A stretch of 64,000 bases of DNA from Deinandra increscens subsp. villosa (GCA_039602395.1 JBCNJP010000006.1:54339502-54403501), one strand, 5' to 3'. Shown: positions 12,250 to 24,212, counted from the first letter of the stretch. Numbers and translations: made by a program. The notes: generated by a model from the letters alone, not told the origin.

Positions 12250-14100
12250 TCATCGAGAGAAACGATAGAAAGCGACTCCAGCTTCTTTTTTGTTGGATAG
12301 GAGATCCTTAAAAAATTTGGCGTATTTGGGCATTTGCTGGAGTGCCTCTACGAACGGAAGATTGATTTTGAGTTGTTTGAACATGTCAAGGAACTGCCCG
12401 TACTCTCTCGCATACTTCTGTTGGATGAGACGGGTGGGGTAGGGGACTCGCCTCAAATCCTCAGCAGTAATCTCTCTAGGCTCGAACTTCTTCTTCTTCT
12501 TTTCTGCTGCCTTAGGTGCAGGAGACTCGGAGGTTGGCACTGTACTTGCTGGGTCTAGCCTCAGGTGTGCCCTCCTATCCGGAGTCTCCATCTCTATCTC
12601 CTCATCCACCGGCTCTTCCTCTTCTGTTGGTGGATCTTGCTCTTCGCCTTTGCGACTACGTGTAGTCACTGCCTTAAGGGTCGCACTAGGGTTGGTTTGG
12701 GTACTACCAGAAAATGATCCCCCCTTATTCACTAACTCAGAAACCTGTTTTCCTATGTCTCCTATGGAACGCTGTAAATCTAGAAAGGCCGACTGTTGGT
12801 TCCAAAAAAGTGTGTCATGTTCCTTCAACTTTTGTTGCGTCTCCTGATCTCGATTCACGATCTGATTTAGCACCTGCATTTATGCAGCCAGCATCTCCTC
12901 AATCTTCTTCATACTTGACCTTGCATCACCCCCGCCATCTTGGTTTTGACGCGATTGAAAACCCGACGGGTTCGCGCCACCCCGCCAACCAGAATTTGGA
13001 TTGGTCTTCCACCCCGACTGAAAAGAGTTACCGAACTGGTTTCGGTTAGAAATGAAATCTACCTGCTCCTGGGTGGCAAGTGGGCAGTCGATGGTGTCAT
13101 GACCTCCACGACATAACTCACATTTCGCCTGCTGTTGGAGTTTAAGATCGTTGATTTGTTTCTGCAGGGCATCAAATTGCGCCTGGGCAACAGTGTCAGA
13201 ACTCACGTGGTGAACCCCCCGGGATGTAGAAAGTGAAGGTTTTGTTAGAGGTAAAGTGGCCCTACGATCATCGGGGTTCTGCTGCTCGGCTAAGGCAAAA
13301 CTCTCGAATAGGCTCTTGCACTCGTCTATACTTAGCTTCTCCATCATGTGGCCTCCCGTAGAAATGTTGAATTGTTTTTGCGTCTCATAGGTAAGACTGT
13401 TATAGAATTTTTTGATTATGGCCCAATCGGTCAAACCATGTTGTGGACCTTTACTCAAGAGGGCGTTGAAACGCTCATACGCAAGGTAGTATGGCTCGTC
13501 GGGGTCCATTTGAAATGAGTGAATTTGCTCCCTAATGCGTGCGGCTTTTGCGGGCGAGTGATATTTTTTTAGAAATTTTTGTTGAAGATCATCCCAAGTG
13601 GCAATCGAGTTTGCGGGTAAGGTTTCAAGCCACTGGGTCGCACGGGCGGTGAGCGAAAATGGAAATAAACAAAGGTAGATGGTTTCTGGTTGAACGCTAT
13701 TAAGACCAAAAGTGGCACAAAGACGCACGAATCGGGATAAATGAGCGGGTGCGTCCTCCTCGTCTAGGCCATGGAATTGAATGGTTTGGGTCAAGGTGTT
13801 CAGGACATGAGATGGGATTTGCCAGTTGGCAGTGTTAGCAATGGTGGTTGGTGCAATGGAAAACCTAGCGTTCACTACTCTATCACTAGCTATCTCATGA
13901 ACAGTACGTCTAGCAGCCATATTCAAATCAGGAAATGGAATGGGCGGAAGTAAATGAGAAACGGTTTTAGGGGTGTGTACCTTACTATCGCGAATGGCTC
14001 TCAGTTGCTCACGAAGCTCACGAATACGCTCGTGGATATCTCTCTCGGGTTCAGACGTAGCAGAATACTCAGGCGGACCTTTGGAATGGGTTTGGGGCAT
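12250..14100 (-). pseudogene. Athila-like gag, interrupted by one stop
   Basis: The N-terminal part (14100-12880, 406 aa) starts MPQTHSKGPPEYS and contains a retrotransposon gag core (FSLTARATQWLETLP, TWDDLQQKFLKKYHSP, FYNSLTYETQKQFNIS) followed by a Cys/His knuckle-like stretch CELCRGGHDTIDC. The reading frame continues directly after a single TAA (12880-12882) into 12879-12250, a lysine-rich linker ending near the protease. The two halves are in the same frame, so one point mutation explains the split. The product would be the capsid/nucleocapsid precursor. Confidence 0.85.
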
Positions 14101-14301
14101 AAACTAGAAAAGCACACAAGAAAAATAATTAAACCTAATTTAACTAAGGCACACGAAATAAGGCAGAAAATAAAGTAAAGACACAATTAAAACCTAAGGC
14201 AAAAAAAATTAAAATTAAATTAACTAAGCACGGAAAGAACAAGAAAAGCACACAATTAATCCTAATCTAAAAATCAAAGTTAATTTCGCTATTACCAAGT
14301 G

Positions 14302-14319
14302 TCCCCGGCAACGGCGCCA
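14302..14319 (-). promoter_or_regulatory. Primer binding site of the Athila-like element
   Basis: The minus strand reads TGGCGCCGTTGCCGGGGA, the PBS well known from plant Athila and related gypsy elements. It lies 7 bp from the LTR end (ACACATCA). Confidence 0.9.
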
Positions 14320-14326
14320 AAAACTT

Positions 14327-16075
14327 GATGTGTAAAAATCGATCTATAAAAATAAACTAAATTATCCTAGACCTAGACACACTAAATTAAACCCAATTAA
14401 CCTAAAACTAGACCGACTCAACAGGCAAGCGAACCTATCGAATGTAGAATAGCTATCGGTAAACCGGGGTCGAACCCTAGAGACACTAAAAAGACAAAAG
14501 TAACTAAGAAATGTAGAAATACTGATTAATTGGTGAAAATTGGATTTTTGATTGGAAATTGATTAATTAACTAAAATTAACTAATAACTAAAACTTACAA
14601 AAAATGGAAAGTACTAAAAATAGAAAGCTGCTAAAAAGGGAAATTACCTACTGAAACATAGAGTTCAAAGATGGAACCAGATATGAGAAATAACACTACC
14701 TAGGATGGGAATCCTAATTGATACTTACGACTTCACTCGGTTAATGAAAACTATGACGGAATCAGGATCTTTATGCTAATTCTAAGAAACCCCTAATGGA
14801 CCCCAAATCACTCTCCAGGTGTGACGCAATAGGCAATGCTAAGAACTGAATGCGCACACTGATTGGATTAGGTCACCTCCCGGCTTGTCCCTAATGGATA
14901 CTCTAGTACTCGATCGAATAGGTCACCTTCAGCTTGTTCCTATCCCAAACACCTAATAAATGAGAGGAGTGGTTTCTATCTACCAAAATGACATGGAATA
15001 ACATAAATGCTAACGTTACTAGGGAATCCCTCTCCCGAGGCAATTTGACCTAAAACCCTAACACAACCGACTACCCAATAGACCTATCACCTTCCGGCTT
15101 TTCTAAGTATAGCAGAAAACGCAGAAATCAACCTATAAATCAAAAGCAATTCCTATGGTGTTGGATGTCTCCTAAACCATCTACTAATCAAAAACACAGT
15201 AGGCAATCTAGCATGCAACCCTAATTTGAAAGACATTCAAAGGGCAATAAGAGGAATATGCAATCAATTCAAAGACTAAAATCTGTATTCATACGCATCA
15301 AATCAGAAAGAAAGAAACTTTTACTAGATTATCAATCCGTACATAAGAATACACAAACCGAGCAAGTCGAAATTATCAATTATTCATCAAATAGCCTAGG
15401 TAATGTAAATGGCTTAGCCAAGAATCGTAAACATGTCTAGAATATAATTAAAAACAGTAACTTGAGTCATGAACAGATCTGGTCTAGAAAAACAAGAACG
15501 AATTTAAAGTAAACAAAAACCCGGAAAGTCGAATTGATGTCGAATGCTTCAATCCAGCCTCTCCAGATGCTTCTCTATTGATCACCAGCTTCAAATTTGT
15601 CTCCTTGAACTCTAAGATACGGCAGCCAGCAAGATCCCCCCCACTGGAACCCTCTAAGTTATATTTATAATTGAAACATTAGGGTTTCCGGAACTTAAGC
15701 CTCCAAGCGTATCGCTTGGAGGTACCTTGAGTAGCAGGCGATACGCCTAGAGCCGCTACGCGACAGGTATATTCGGGCCAACGAAAATTACACCGCCTTT
15801 GACTTTATACGTACGCGCGTATCGCTTGCATCTTTAGGGGCACTAGGCGATACGCCTAGTGCTTGATCTTCAGCACTTAATTGCTTTTTGATCTTCGATT
15901 CTTCTCCAATGCTCGTTTTCTCTCACGAACTGCACTAAAACTGTAAATTTAGCACGAAACACACAATAAGACACTAATACTCAAAAACAACTAAAAACAT
16001 ATGGAAAACAACTCAAAAGACTCATAAAATGACCCAATAACGTAAAGGAAAACCTATGTGTTTTGCAACACATCA
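14327..16075 (-). repeat. 5' LTR of the Athila-like element (1749 bp)
   Basis: On the plus strand it runs from TGATGTGTAAAAATC to ...TTTTGCAACACATCA. The ends TGATGTGT/ACACATCA are short inverted repeats, as expected of an LTR. It holds no gene. At 15700-15861 it has a cluster of perfect inverted repeats around GCGTATCGC/GCGATACGC: 15700-15722 (10-bp arms), 15736-15748, and 15841-15861 (arms CACTAGGCG/CGCCTAGTG), plus a half-site at about 15818. Confidence 0.8.
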
Positions 16076-16330
16076 TGCATCATATATCCTATTGCATACA
16101 TAAGAATGTCAATTGTTCAATCAGTTCAAATTAACAATAAGAAATGAAATAGGAGGTCACTATTCAATGAAACGGTAAGTAACTAATCAATTAAATAGTT
16201 TGACAAACTACTACAACCACGACACTATTAACACATTTTGAACTTGAATGGAAACAATTAAGATACGAGGTAAGGGTCGAGAAATCGCACATTTTAATGA
16301 CGAAACAACAAGAAGCAAAATATCTAGCAG
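16076..16330. other. Unassigned spacer
   Basis: A 255-base AT-rich stretch between the Athila LTR and the target duplication of the next element. No gene or repeat structure seen. Confidence 0.5.
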
Positions 16331-16335
16331 CCCTC

Positions 16336-16705
16336 TCTTAGAGCATAATCGGTTCGTCATGTGAAGTATCTGAACAAGACAAAAATGCAAAAGAGGTTGT
16401 ACACGAACTGGGATCCGAAGTGACACGAAGTGGGATCCAAAGTCACACTTTGGATCAGTTCGAACTACACGAACTGTGAGTTCGGGTCAGTTCGTGAATA
16501 GGAGTATAAATACGTTTTGTTCTTTGTATTTCAGAAACGATGGAGAGTGAGTCTGAGTGATTAAGTGTGTGTTTCTGTGGTGTATTTCTCTGAGTGAATT
16601 CCAGATTGTAATTATTTTTCTTAGATCAATAAAACAATCTTTTAATTACTTCTCTTATTCGAAATAGCTAGATCGAGTAGACGATCCGATGCTCATGTGT
16701 TTTCA
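16336..16705 (+). repeat. 5' LTR (370 bp) of the non-autonomous copia element
   Basis: Starts TCTTAGAGCATAATCGG after CCCTC and ends ATGTGTTTTCA before the PBS. Contains a TATA-like GAGTATAAATACG (about 16502-16514). The U3 part is rich in ACGAACTG and AGTTCG words. Confidence 0.9.
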
Positions 16706-17400
16706 AGTGGTATCAGAGCTATCTGGTTCATTCTACTGATTTGTGGTTGCAATTTCCAGAGTTTTCGAGTCAAAAAGTATCGGTTGTTGACAAGTTGGAG
16801 TGTTTTTGTACTTCTTGATTATTTTTATTGAGTTTTATGTGCAAATTTTGGTCCTAAATCAGTTCTTTCATGTTTTTCTGATCTACCGCTGAAAATCTTG
16901 TTCAAATCTGCTCAAAATCGTGAAATTTGATCAAAATATGTCCAGTTCGTTTCAGTTCGGGTGAAGAAAAGTCTGTTAGAAAAATAACCGTCACCCGAAG
17001 TGCCAGTTCGCATCGGTTCACTTACCCTAAGTGTCAGTTAGGATCACTTAGGTATAGTTCGGGTGAGTTCGGTTACACGAAGTCCTAGTTCGGAAACCAG
17101 TTCGGGTCTTAGTTCAGATCATTTCATTCAATTCCAGTTCAGATCACTTTGTATAGCTCCAGTTCACCTTACTTCCCGTTCGGACCAGTTCGGGTGATTT
17201 AGTTTGTAATCCAGTTCGGATCCACTTTGGCTCAGTTCGGTTCAATCATATCTACTTCGGATTAGTTCGGGTGAACAGTATTCAGAAATTATTGGGATGT
17301 CTGATTTCCAAGCATTTGTCGTCATGCAAAACCAATGCAAACCTTGATCAATTTTGATAAATAAAGTGGAACAAGTCAGAAAGTTCCAAAGTTATTAAAA
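16706..17400 (+). other. PBS and leader rich in AGTTCGG words
   Basis: The PBS TGGTATCAGAGC lies at 16708-16719. The leader then carries many dispersed copies of the word (C)AGTTCGG and its variants between about 16940 and 17275 (for example CCAGTTCGG, CAGTTCGGGTGA). No ORF spans it. It is a degenerate short-word repeat in the part of the RNA where packaging and dimerisation signals usually lie. Confidence 0.6.
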
Positions 17401-18502
17401 TTGGAGGATTATCACAATTGGAAGCAAAGGTTTTCCGCCTATGTCAACACAAATGATATTGACCTATGGATTCCGATTGAGAAACTTTACACACGTCCAA
17501 CTAATGGAGCAGAGTACAAGGAAATCAAAGATTTTTCATCTGATGAGAGAAAAAGTTATGAGCTTGAACAAAAGGCTTTCGGTTATCTTACCATGGCTTT
17601 ACCTACCGAACTGTTACATCAATGCAACACATGCAAAAAGATGAAACAATTATGGGATGCTTTGTTTACGAGATGTGAGGGAAACGATCAATACAAAAAG
17701 AATCGACGAAAGATGTTGAACAAATAATTTGATAACTTTCAGCATTATGATAAGGAAAACATCACTACTCTTGTGTCAAGGTTTTCACATTTAGTCAGTG
17801 AATTGAAAGCTGTTGGAATAGAGAAAACTGATGAAGAGCTGAAAGAAAAATTGTTAGAAGCGTTACCACAAAATTGGGAGAATTATGTTTTATTGATTAC
17901 ACATGATAAAGAATTCTCAACATTATCTTTTCATGGGTTGACAGGAAAGCCTCATGCTCGAGAAATGGAGATGATGAACTCAAACAAATCAACTGCTCAA
18001 TTGCAAAATCCAGAGTTGTATCATGGTCAGAATGCAGCAAACATAAATGCAAAACTAAACCAATCAGTGTTAGTTCTGCACCAAGTACCGTGTTTACTGG
18101 AAATGGTTCTGGAATTTCTGAAAACTTTGATTTCTCAAGGGGTTGCAGTTTTACCATTCCGATTTAACAAATCAGAATGCATTTTCGGTCAAGACAACTG
18201 AGGATTGTGCTGCTTTGCTATCTGCTCTAATTACATCTTCTTTTGGAATGATAATCAACAATATTAGTGATGCTAAGTTGACTAAAGAAGATTTTGATGA
18301 GATTGATGATGATCATTTGAATGAAATGGATATGGCCTGGCAATTGGCTATGCTAACTCAGAAAGCCAAAAGGTTTTTCAAGAAAATTGGGAGACAAACC
18401 GTTGATGCAGGTGGAAAGTTGGGATTCGATAAATCTAAGATAAAATGTTACAATTGCTCCAATCTTGGACATTTTGCAAGAGAATGTCAGCATCTTATTT
18501 AA
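17401..18502 (+). pseudogene. copia gag-like sequence (UBN2 type) with CCHC knuckle
   Basis: The first piece (17401-17727) reads LEDYHNWKQRFSAYVNTNDIDL, the N-terminal region of copia gag (UBN2 family). A TAA at 17725-17727 interrupts it and the frame continues with FDNFQHYDKENITTLVSRFSHLVSELK and EKLLEALPQNWENY. After another frame change the C-terminal part (18143-18502) ends with the zinc knuckle CYNCSNLGHFAREC. The gene is broken at least twice. Gag would assemble into particles that package the RNA. Confidence 0.8.
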
Positions 18503-18612
18503 AAGATACTACCAATGGTAGTCAATCATCATCAAGTAATTAAAATAAAAAAGCTTTAATCGTTCAAGCTGGTGGGGGTTATGAATGGGGTAAATTTTTT
18601 GATGAATCCGCA

Positions 18613-19077
18613 TTGATTGTCACATCTGCACAAGATGATTATTATTTAGACACAAGCTCTTATGAATCAGCTGAGAATGAAAATTATGACGCTAAGGTTG
18701 ATAGTTTGTTGAAGGAGAATGCTTATTTGTTGAAAGAAATCAGTATTCTTACTGATGATCTTCAATTAGTAAAGGAACATTTGGAGGTTTTTAAGAAAGA
18801 AGGTAAGGATTTTGAATTGAAGATTGCAAAGCTATCTGAAGAAAATGTTGTGTTAATTCAAGAAGCCGAAATATGGAAAGCTGAAGCAAAATATGTTGAA
18901 GCTGATTTCAACGATCTATTTGAGAAATCCAAAATTAAGCTTGATGTGCTAAACAAGAGTTCTGATGAACTTGCTGACAAAGCAATGGCTTATCAAAATG
19001 ATAATGAACTACTCTTGGACGAAAAGAATCTATTAACAAGGGTGAATAAGTTGTTGAATACAAATATTGATATCTAG
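18613..19077 (+). pseudogene. Coiled-coil continuation of the copia gag-like ORF
   Basis: An open stretch of 154 codons rich in Lys, Glu and Leu, with heptad-like spacing (DSLLKENAYLLKEISILTDD and KEHLEVFKKEGKDFELKIAK). It looks like a coiled coil appended to the gag of this element family. It is not a domain with known enzymatic function. It ends in TAG just before the region where a TRIM-like piece is embedded. Confidence 0.55.
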
Positions 19078-19223
19078 AAAAGAAATGAGGATAAGATAAA
19101 GAAGGAATTGTTTGGAGAGTTAGACAATTTGAGGTTGCAGAAAGCCAGAAATCTGAAACAAATTGGGTTGCTAAGAAGTTGATCGCAACAGGGAAGGAAT
19201 TTGATGGTGGTGGGCCCGAAATA

Positions 19224-19559
19224 CTGTTTGGTCTGTAACAATGGTATCAGAGCCAGACTCGTAGTGGTGGCCCATGGAGTGGTGGCCTAGAGGGAGCTAG
19301 CCGTGACCAACGAGGCCTCAGAGTGGTGGCTCACGGAGTGGTGGCCTGGAGAAAGCCAGCCGTGACCAACATGACCATAACTAACGAGGACGTTAGCCCT
19401 TAAAGAGAGTCGATTGTTATGGATCGGTAACATTGCAAGGTATGGGACTTGTCCCACATTGGTTGTATGGGCAACTGATGTGGGGTTTATAGGCCAAGTG
19501 GGCTCTCTCACCCGTCAGACTAGTCTTTTGGGTTGAGTTCTCCTGTTTGGTCTGTAACG
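19224..19559 (+). mobile_element. TRIM-like miniature LTR element, 5' LTR truncated
   Basis: A short LTR candidate at 19415-19559 begins TGTTATGGATCGG and ends GTCTGTAAC. The same end, CTGTTTGGTCTGTAACA, occurs at 19224-19240 followed at once by a copia-type PBS (TGGTATCAGAGCC, 19242-19254). Between PBS and LTR are only about 160 bp with direct repeats of GAGTGGTGGC words and a purine-rich AAAGAGAG before the LTR. LTR of 145 bp, PBS, tiny non-coding interior and LTR is the TRIM layout. The 5' LTR keeps only its last 17 bp. Confidence 0.5.
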
Positions 19560-19707
19560 GTGTGAAACTGCATCAGAATTATCTAAAGCACAATAGAAGA
19601 TATCTGATTTGAATATACAAGTGATTGATGCAAATCGTCTTCTGAACAATGTCACAAATTCACAATCGTTCACAAGATTTTTTTGCAAAAGATGAAATTT
19701 TGAGAAA

Positions 19708-20718
19708 GTGTTAGATAAGACAGTTACACCTCCTACTATTATCAAAGAAGTTGTCAATGTTGTGAAAGAAAAGGTTGAGGAATATGATTACTCAAAGTTT
19801 TCAACATCAAATTCTGAAGAAGAGAAGGTTGTGAAGAAAAAGAAGAACAAAAAGGCTGGCAAGAAGAATGGGAAGAAATATGAGGTTCCTAAGTTCGTAC
19901 TCATACTGATATTGATGAGACGATCTTTTATACAAAGAAGAATGTTAGTGAAGTCAAAGCAGAGTTTTTAAGGTTGGCGAAGAATGGGTATAAATATGTT
20001 GGTGCGAAAGAGAAGATTTCGGGAAAAAGTGCTAGTTTGGGTTTTAAATAAAAAATATTTTTAAGATGGTGTTGTTCCAATTCCAAAACAACAAAATTTG
20101 AAGAAAATCAACATGAAGCAGGTTCAGAAAGATGTCTTCAGAGCTGAAAAAGTTCAACCCGAGAGATTCTATAAACTCAAGGGTTCGGAACAAATATTTT
20201 CTGACAAAGAATTTCCACTTCACTGCGTGGATGCTCAGAAAATATCTGAAGTGTTTGTTAAGTCTGATGGAGCTCAAAAGAATAAGAAGAAACAAAATGC
20301 TAAATTTTATTCTGGTAGTTCTAGTTCTACTCCAAAGAGCCCGACTTCAAAGTGGGTTCATGATCATATGCATCAGGTATATAATACTTTCTATGATAAT
20401 TTTGGAGATAATATGTTGTGTGAAGCTATGCAGGTTCCAAAAAGGAAGAACATAAACAATCGTTTGTTTTATAATTGCCGATAAAAGGGGCATATGGCAC
20501 AAGATTGTCCTATCACTGCTGCTTCTACTAAAAAACGAGGAAAGGTTCTGTTTGTTGGTAAAACTGCCAAAGCAAAGTTCACCGATGAACATGGCAGAGT
20601 ATTTGATGAAATTAAACCTACATTTTACATAAAGCAAGAACGATTTGTTCCAAAATTTTCAACTGTTTCATTTGTAGGTTGTTCATCACATCTTTGTAAC
20701 TGTTTCATCAAATACTGA
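19708..20718 (+). pseudogene. Lysine-rich C-terminal gag-like fragments with second knuckle
   Basis: Broken open frames follow the TRIM remnant: 19708-19971 (KKKKNKKAGKKNGKK), 20098-20484 and 20494-20718. At 20470-20510 a second knuckle-like pattern FYNCR-stop-KGHMAQDCP is visible, with a TAA inside. Further on, KAKFTDEHGRVFDEIKPTFY is preserved. No protease, integrase or RT motif is found, so pol is absent. Confidence 0.5.
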
Positions 20719-22386
20719 TTTACCAAAACAACAACAACAATGGAAACTTAAGGTGGTTTCAAAGCAAAACGAGGATACTGGTCGACCAGAAGACCTATCG
20801 GTGATTGAAAAGTTGTTGATGGAGGAGTATTCTGCTTTTCTTAATTTAAATTTCAAGAGTCATCTTTCTAACCTGAAATTTTTCTAAAAGCTAAGACAGA
20901 CAGACAAACATTTCGGTTGATCAATTTTCATTGTTTTACATTTCGTTTGCTGTTTAGGGGGAGAAAATTGAAAAAGCCAAAAATAGTGTCTTATTTTTAT
21001 AAAATGAAAAATCTAAAAATAGATTTTTTTTTCATTTTAGGGGGAGAAAATGCATGTTATGAGAAAAATGCATATGATGAAGGTGAATACATGCAAAATA
21101 TAAAAAAATTGAGAAATTAGTCATTGGGAAATGATGGTACATTGGCTTACGTATCTGACTCATAGATAGAGTAGATGAAAAAACATAAGATCATTGTTTG
21201 ATGTGCTTGGTAGGCTCCGCAAATCAGAACGTATTAAGATGTGATATACACTAAATACTATGCATTACCAAGTGGATAACATCTTGATGCGTATTTCATG
21301 ACAAACAGAAAAATGTGTGAAAAAGAAAAATGAGAAGTCACTGTGTATAATGTGTTCATTTTGCAAAGATTTAAACTTGTTTGTGTTTCTTTATTTTCTC
21401 AAACGATTGGGCTTTGTCTGCGTATCGAAAGATCGACCTGATTGTTGTTTGTTTGAGGTTCTGCTCTATTTTCTTTGGTGTTTCGTATAATTCATCGGAC
21501 TTTCTCTGCTTGTCCGCAAGACGACCTGATCGTTGTTGAATTATACAATTTTCAACTTGTTTTATCTTTCTTATTTTGTTAAATCCGAGACCTTATCTTC
21601 GTATCGAAAGATCAACCTTAAGGTAGACAATTTAACTTTCTTATTTCTTTTTGCATGGAACACAGTTGACGCTATCATGAATACAATACATTATGTGATT
21701 ATCACAAGTGTAATCACACAAGAAAATGAAAAATGTCTGAATATGTCTGATAGTATGAGATACATTGGTCAAAACAACTAAATAATACCATAACATATCT
21801 AGATGTTATGAGTATGATTCTGCATGAGTTTAAAATGGATAAATTATACTAGCAATCAACATGGCTTATGAGCTTCAATTAGTTGAAATTGAAGTGAGTT
21901 CCGTGCGTTTTGTTCAATATGATCCCTCATAGTGATCTTTCTCAAACCAAAAATAGAGTTTGATTCAGTATTGCAATTTCAATTCATTTCAAAAAGTACA
22001 AAAAGATTTACGGGGTGTTTTAGCATAAGTTTAAAATATTCAAAAAGATTTTAGGCTTGTTTTGATATAAACTTTCTAAAAGCCAAAAAGATTTTGTTTC
22101 TGCTTTGTTTTCGATCTGATCGACATATGATACAAATCAAATTTCAAAATCAATATCTTGGAGTCTCGAAGAGATGTTTTGTGCCAAAATTATTTATGAT
22201 TGGACAGGTACTAAAGTGATAGAAGAATGTTACAACTTCAAGACTTCTAAAGTTGTTGATAAAGATGAAACACATTGTGCATCGTCAAGTATTCAAGGTC
22301 AGACTAATCATCATGTTGAGGGGGAGTTTGATTGAAGATACAAATTTTAATGGATGACCAGATACTGCGCACATCGAGGGGGGGTT
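20719..22386 (+). other. 3' non-coding part of the non-autonomous copia element
   Basis: About 1.67 kb without a credible gene. It contains several polypurine-tract-like words (TTAGGGGGAGAAAA at about 20955 and 21038; GAGGGGGAG at about 22318; GAGGGGGGG just before the LTR) and direct repeats with CGTATCGAAAGATC at about 21421 and 21600. This may replace the deleted pol region. Confidence 0.5.
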
Positions 22387-22769
22387 TGTTAGAGCATAAT
22401 CGGCTCGTCGTGTGAAGTATCTGAACAATACGAAGATGCAAAAGAGGCTGTACACGAACTGGGAACCAAAGTGACACGAAGTGGGACCCGAAGTCACACT
22501 TTGGATCAGTTCGAAACTACACGAACTGTGAGTTCGGGTCAGTTCGTGAACAAGAGTATAAATACGTTTTGTTCTTTGTATTTCAGAAACGATGGAGAGT
22601 GGGTTTGAGTGATTAAGTGTGTGTTTTGTGGTATGTTTCTGTGGTGTATTTCTCTGAGTGAATTCTATATTGTAATTGTTTTTTTTAGATTAATAAAACA
22701 ATCTTTTAATTACTTCTCGTATTCGAAATAGCTAGATCGAGTAGACGATCTGATGCTCATGTGTTTTCA
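22387..22769 (+). repeat. 3' LTR (383 bp) of the non-autonomous copia element
   Basis: Starts TGTTAGAGCATAATCGGC after the polypurine tract and ends ATGTGTTTTCA before CCCTC. It matches the 5' LTR, with an extra TGTTTTGTGGTATG-like insertion and scattered substitutions. Confidence 0.9.
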
Positions 22770-22774
22770 CCCTC

Positions 22775-23406
22775 AAATAGCTAAAAACCTATGGTTTAAT
22801 TATTTTTGAATCAGATTCACAAATGTAATGTTTGTAAAATCGTCCAGTTCACGAGTTTATATTCTACTATTAATCCACACAAAAAGAATCTGCCTGATCT
22901 AGGCAAAGATGCAATCGATAAGTTCATATTTTAGTTAACCTAGTTTTACTTGTCGCATATGACATTCAAATCATTGAGATTCGAAGACCAACCCTCACAC
23001 AATTTTTTTTAAAGTGTATAATTTTGTAATAATTGTACTGTTTTACATTTAAATAATTTTATTTGTAATGTTTTGCATTTTACGTTTTCTTTTACATTTA
23101 AACAACTATTTCTATGTTGTTTTGTATAAACCAACACATTTGATGTTTTTTAAGTAAAAGAACACATATATGTGTTTGTTTGCATTAAAAATGTACAGGT
23201 TTTATATATGTATTGTTTTACGTCTATCAACATTATTTGTATTGTTTTATGTTAAGAGAATATTACATGTGTTGTTTTACGTTAAGACAACATCATTTGT
23301 ACTGTTTTAAAGTAAAACCGCATGTATAATTGTGTTGGTTTGCATTATAAATGTACTGGATTTTATATATGTACTCTTTTACGTTAAAACAACATTACTT
23401 GTACTG
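22775..23406. repeat. AT-rich spacer with degenerate TGTTTTAC/GTTAA repeats
   Basis: From about 23020 to 23410 the words TGTTTTAC, GTTAAGACAACAT and TTGTACTG recur in a loose tandem pattern with units of about 50-60 bp. No gene is seen. Confidence 0.5.
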
Positions 23407-23415
23407 ATTTATTTT

Positions 23416-24203
23416 GGAAAATTGGATTTAAATAATCTCAACTTTTGAGGGTTGGCCGATAATAATCCACTTTCAATAATAACTCCCAATGGTCCCAACT
23501 TTCACCCTATTTACTAATAATGGTCTCGTCGTTAAAATACTTAACACCGTTAAGTTTTTTATCCATTTCTTTTTCAACCCCAATCTTTAATCCACCATAA
23601 GTTTTTCAACTCTTAATGAAAAGTCAATCCGTAAGTTGCTATGAACTCGTGACGAAAAACCGAACAAAAGTAGATCCATATTGCTTAGGTTTTAAAGAGA
23701 TTATGATGATGAAAAAGAGCATCAAAGTTACGTTTTTTCCTGACTTTGGATAAAAAAAACTGAGCACCAATTCCATTGTATTTGTGCTATTGGTCGATTC
23801 TAGCAGATTTAGCATGTTCTCACGAATCTACAGCAAGTTACGAAATTGATTTTCATGGAGTTTTGATCGGATTTCAAATTTCACAACTTCATCTTCTTCA
23901 TGAAGCTTCAACAATGGTGGATTGACCAAATCCTGATGGTTTTCAATGATTCTTGTTGCTATAGATTTAGTTTTTCATCACGAGTTCATACCAACTTACG
24001 GATTGAATTTTCATCAAAATTTGAAGAAGTTATATTGGATTAAGGATTGGGGTTGAAAAGAAATCTAACACCGTTAAGTTTTTTAACGCCGGGACCATTA
24101 TTAGTAAATAGGGTGAAAGTTGGGACCACTGGGAGTTATTTATAAAAGTGGGATTATTATCGGTCAGCCCTTAAAAGTTAGGATTATTTAAATCCAATTT
24201 TCC
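23416..24203. mobile_element. Foldback MULE-type MITE, copy 1 (788 bp)
   Basis: The ends are long inverted repeats: GGAAAATTGGATTTAAATAA on the left and its complement on the right. The symmetry continues inward through TTTACTAATAATGG, AACACCGTTAAG and the AATCCGTAAGTTG region, so most of the element can fold into one hairpin. A perfect 9-bp target duplication ATTTATTTT (23407-23415 and 24204-24212) fits the Mutator superfamily. It encodes no transposase. Confidence 0.85.
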
Positions 24204-24212
24204 ATTTATTTT

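Larger units (their letters stand above)
6607..16075 (-). mobile_element. Athila-like Ty3/gypsy element, 3' LTR missing
   Basis: On the minus strand: 5' LTR (16075-14327), PBS complementary to a plant tRNA (TGGCGCCGTTGCCGGGGA, typical of Athila elements), gag, aspartic protease, RT, RNase H, integrase, a long non-coding spacer, then an ORF in the env position. RT before integrase places it in Ty3/gypsy; the PBS and the additional 3' ORF point to the Athila lineage. The 3' LTR is gone, replaced by the gypsy remnant at 6606. Multiple lesions make it inactive. Confidence 0.85.
16336..22769 (+). mobile_element. Non-autonomous copia-type element without pol, complete with LTRs and TSD
   Basis: LTRs at 16336-16705 and 22387-22769 match throughout, apart from substitutions and small indels. 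The 5-bp target duplication CCCTC flanks both ends (16331-16335 and 22770-22774). The PBS directly after the 5' LTR, TGGTATCAGAGC, is the initiator-Met tRNA site typical of copia, and a polypurine tract (GAGGGGGGG) precedes the 3' LTR. Between them are gag-like and coiled-coil sequences but no integrase, RT or RNase H, so it depended on enzymes from a partner. The 5' LTR starts TC instead of TG. The visible LTR divergence suggests an older insertion than the gypsy element at 27 kb. Confidence 0.9.

Noticed and set aside
15258..15440. 60-aa frame inside the Athila LTR
   Set aside because: Lies within a non-coding LTR and has no protein-like similarity.
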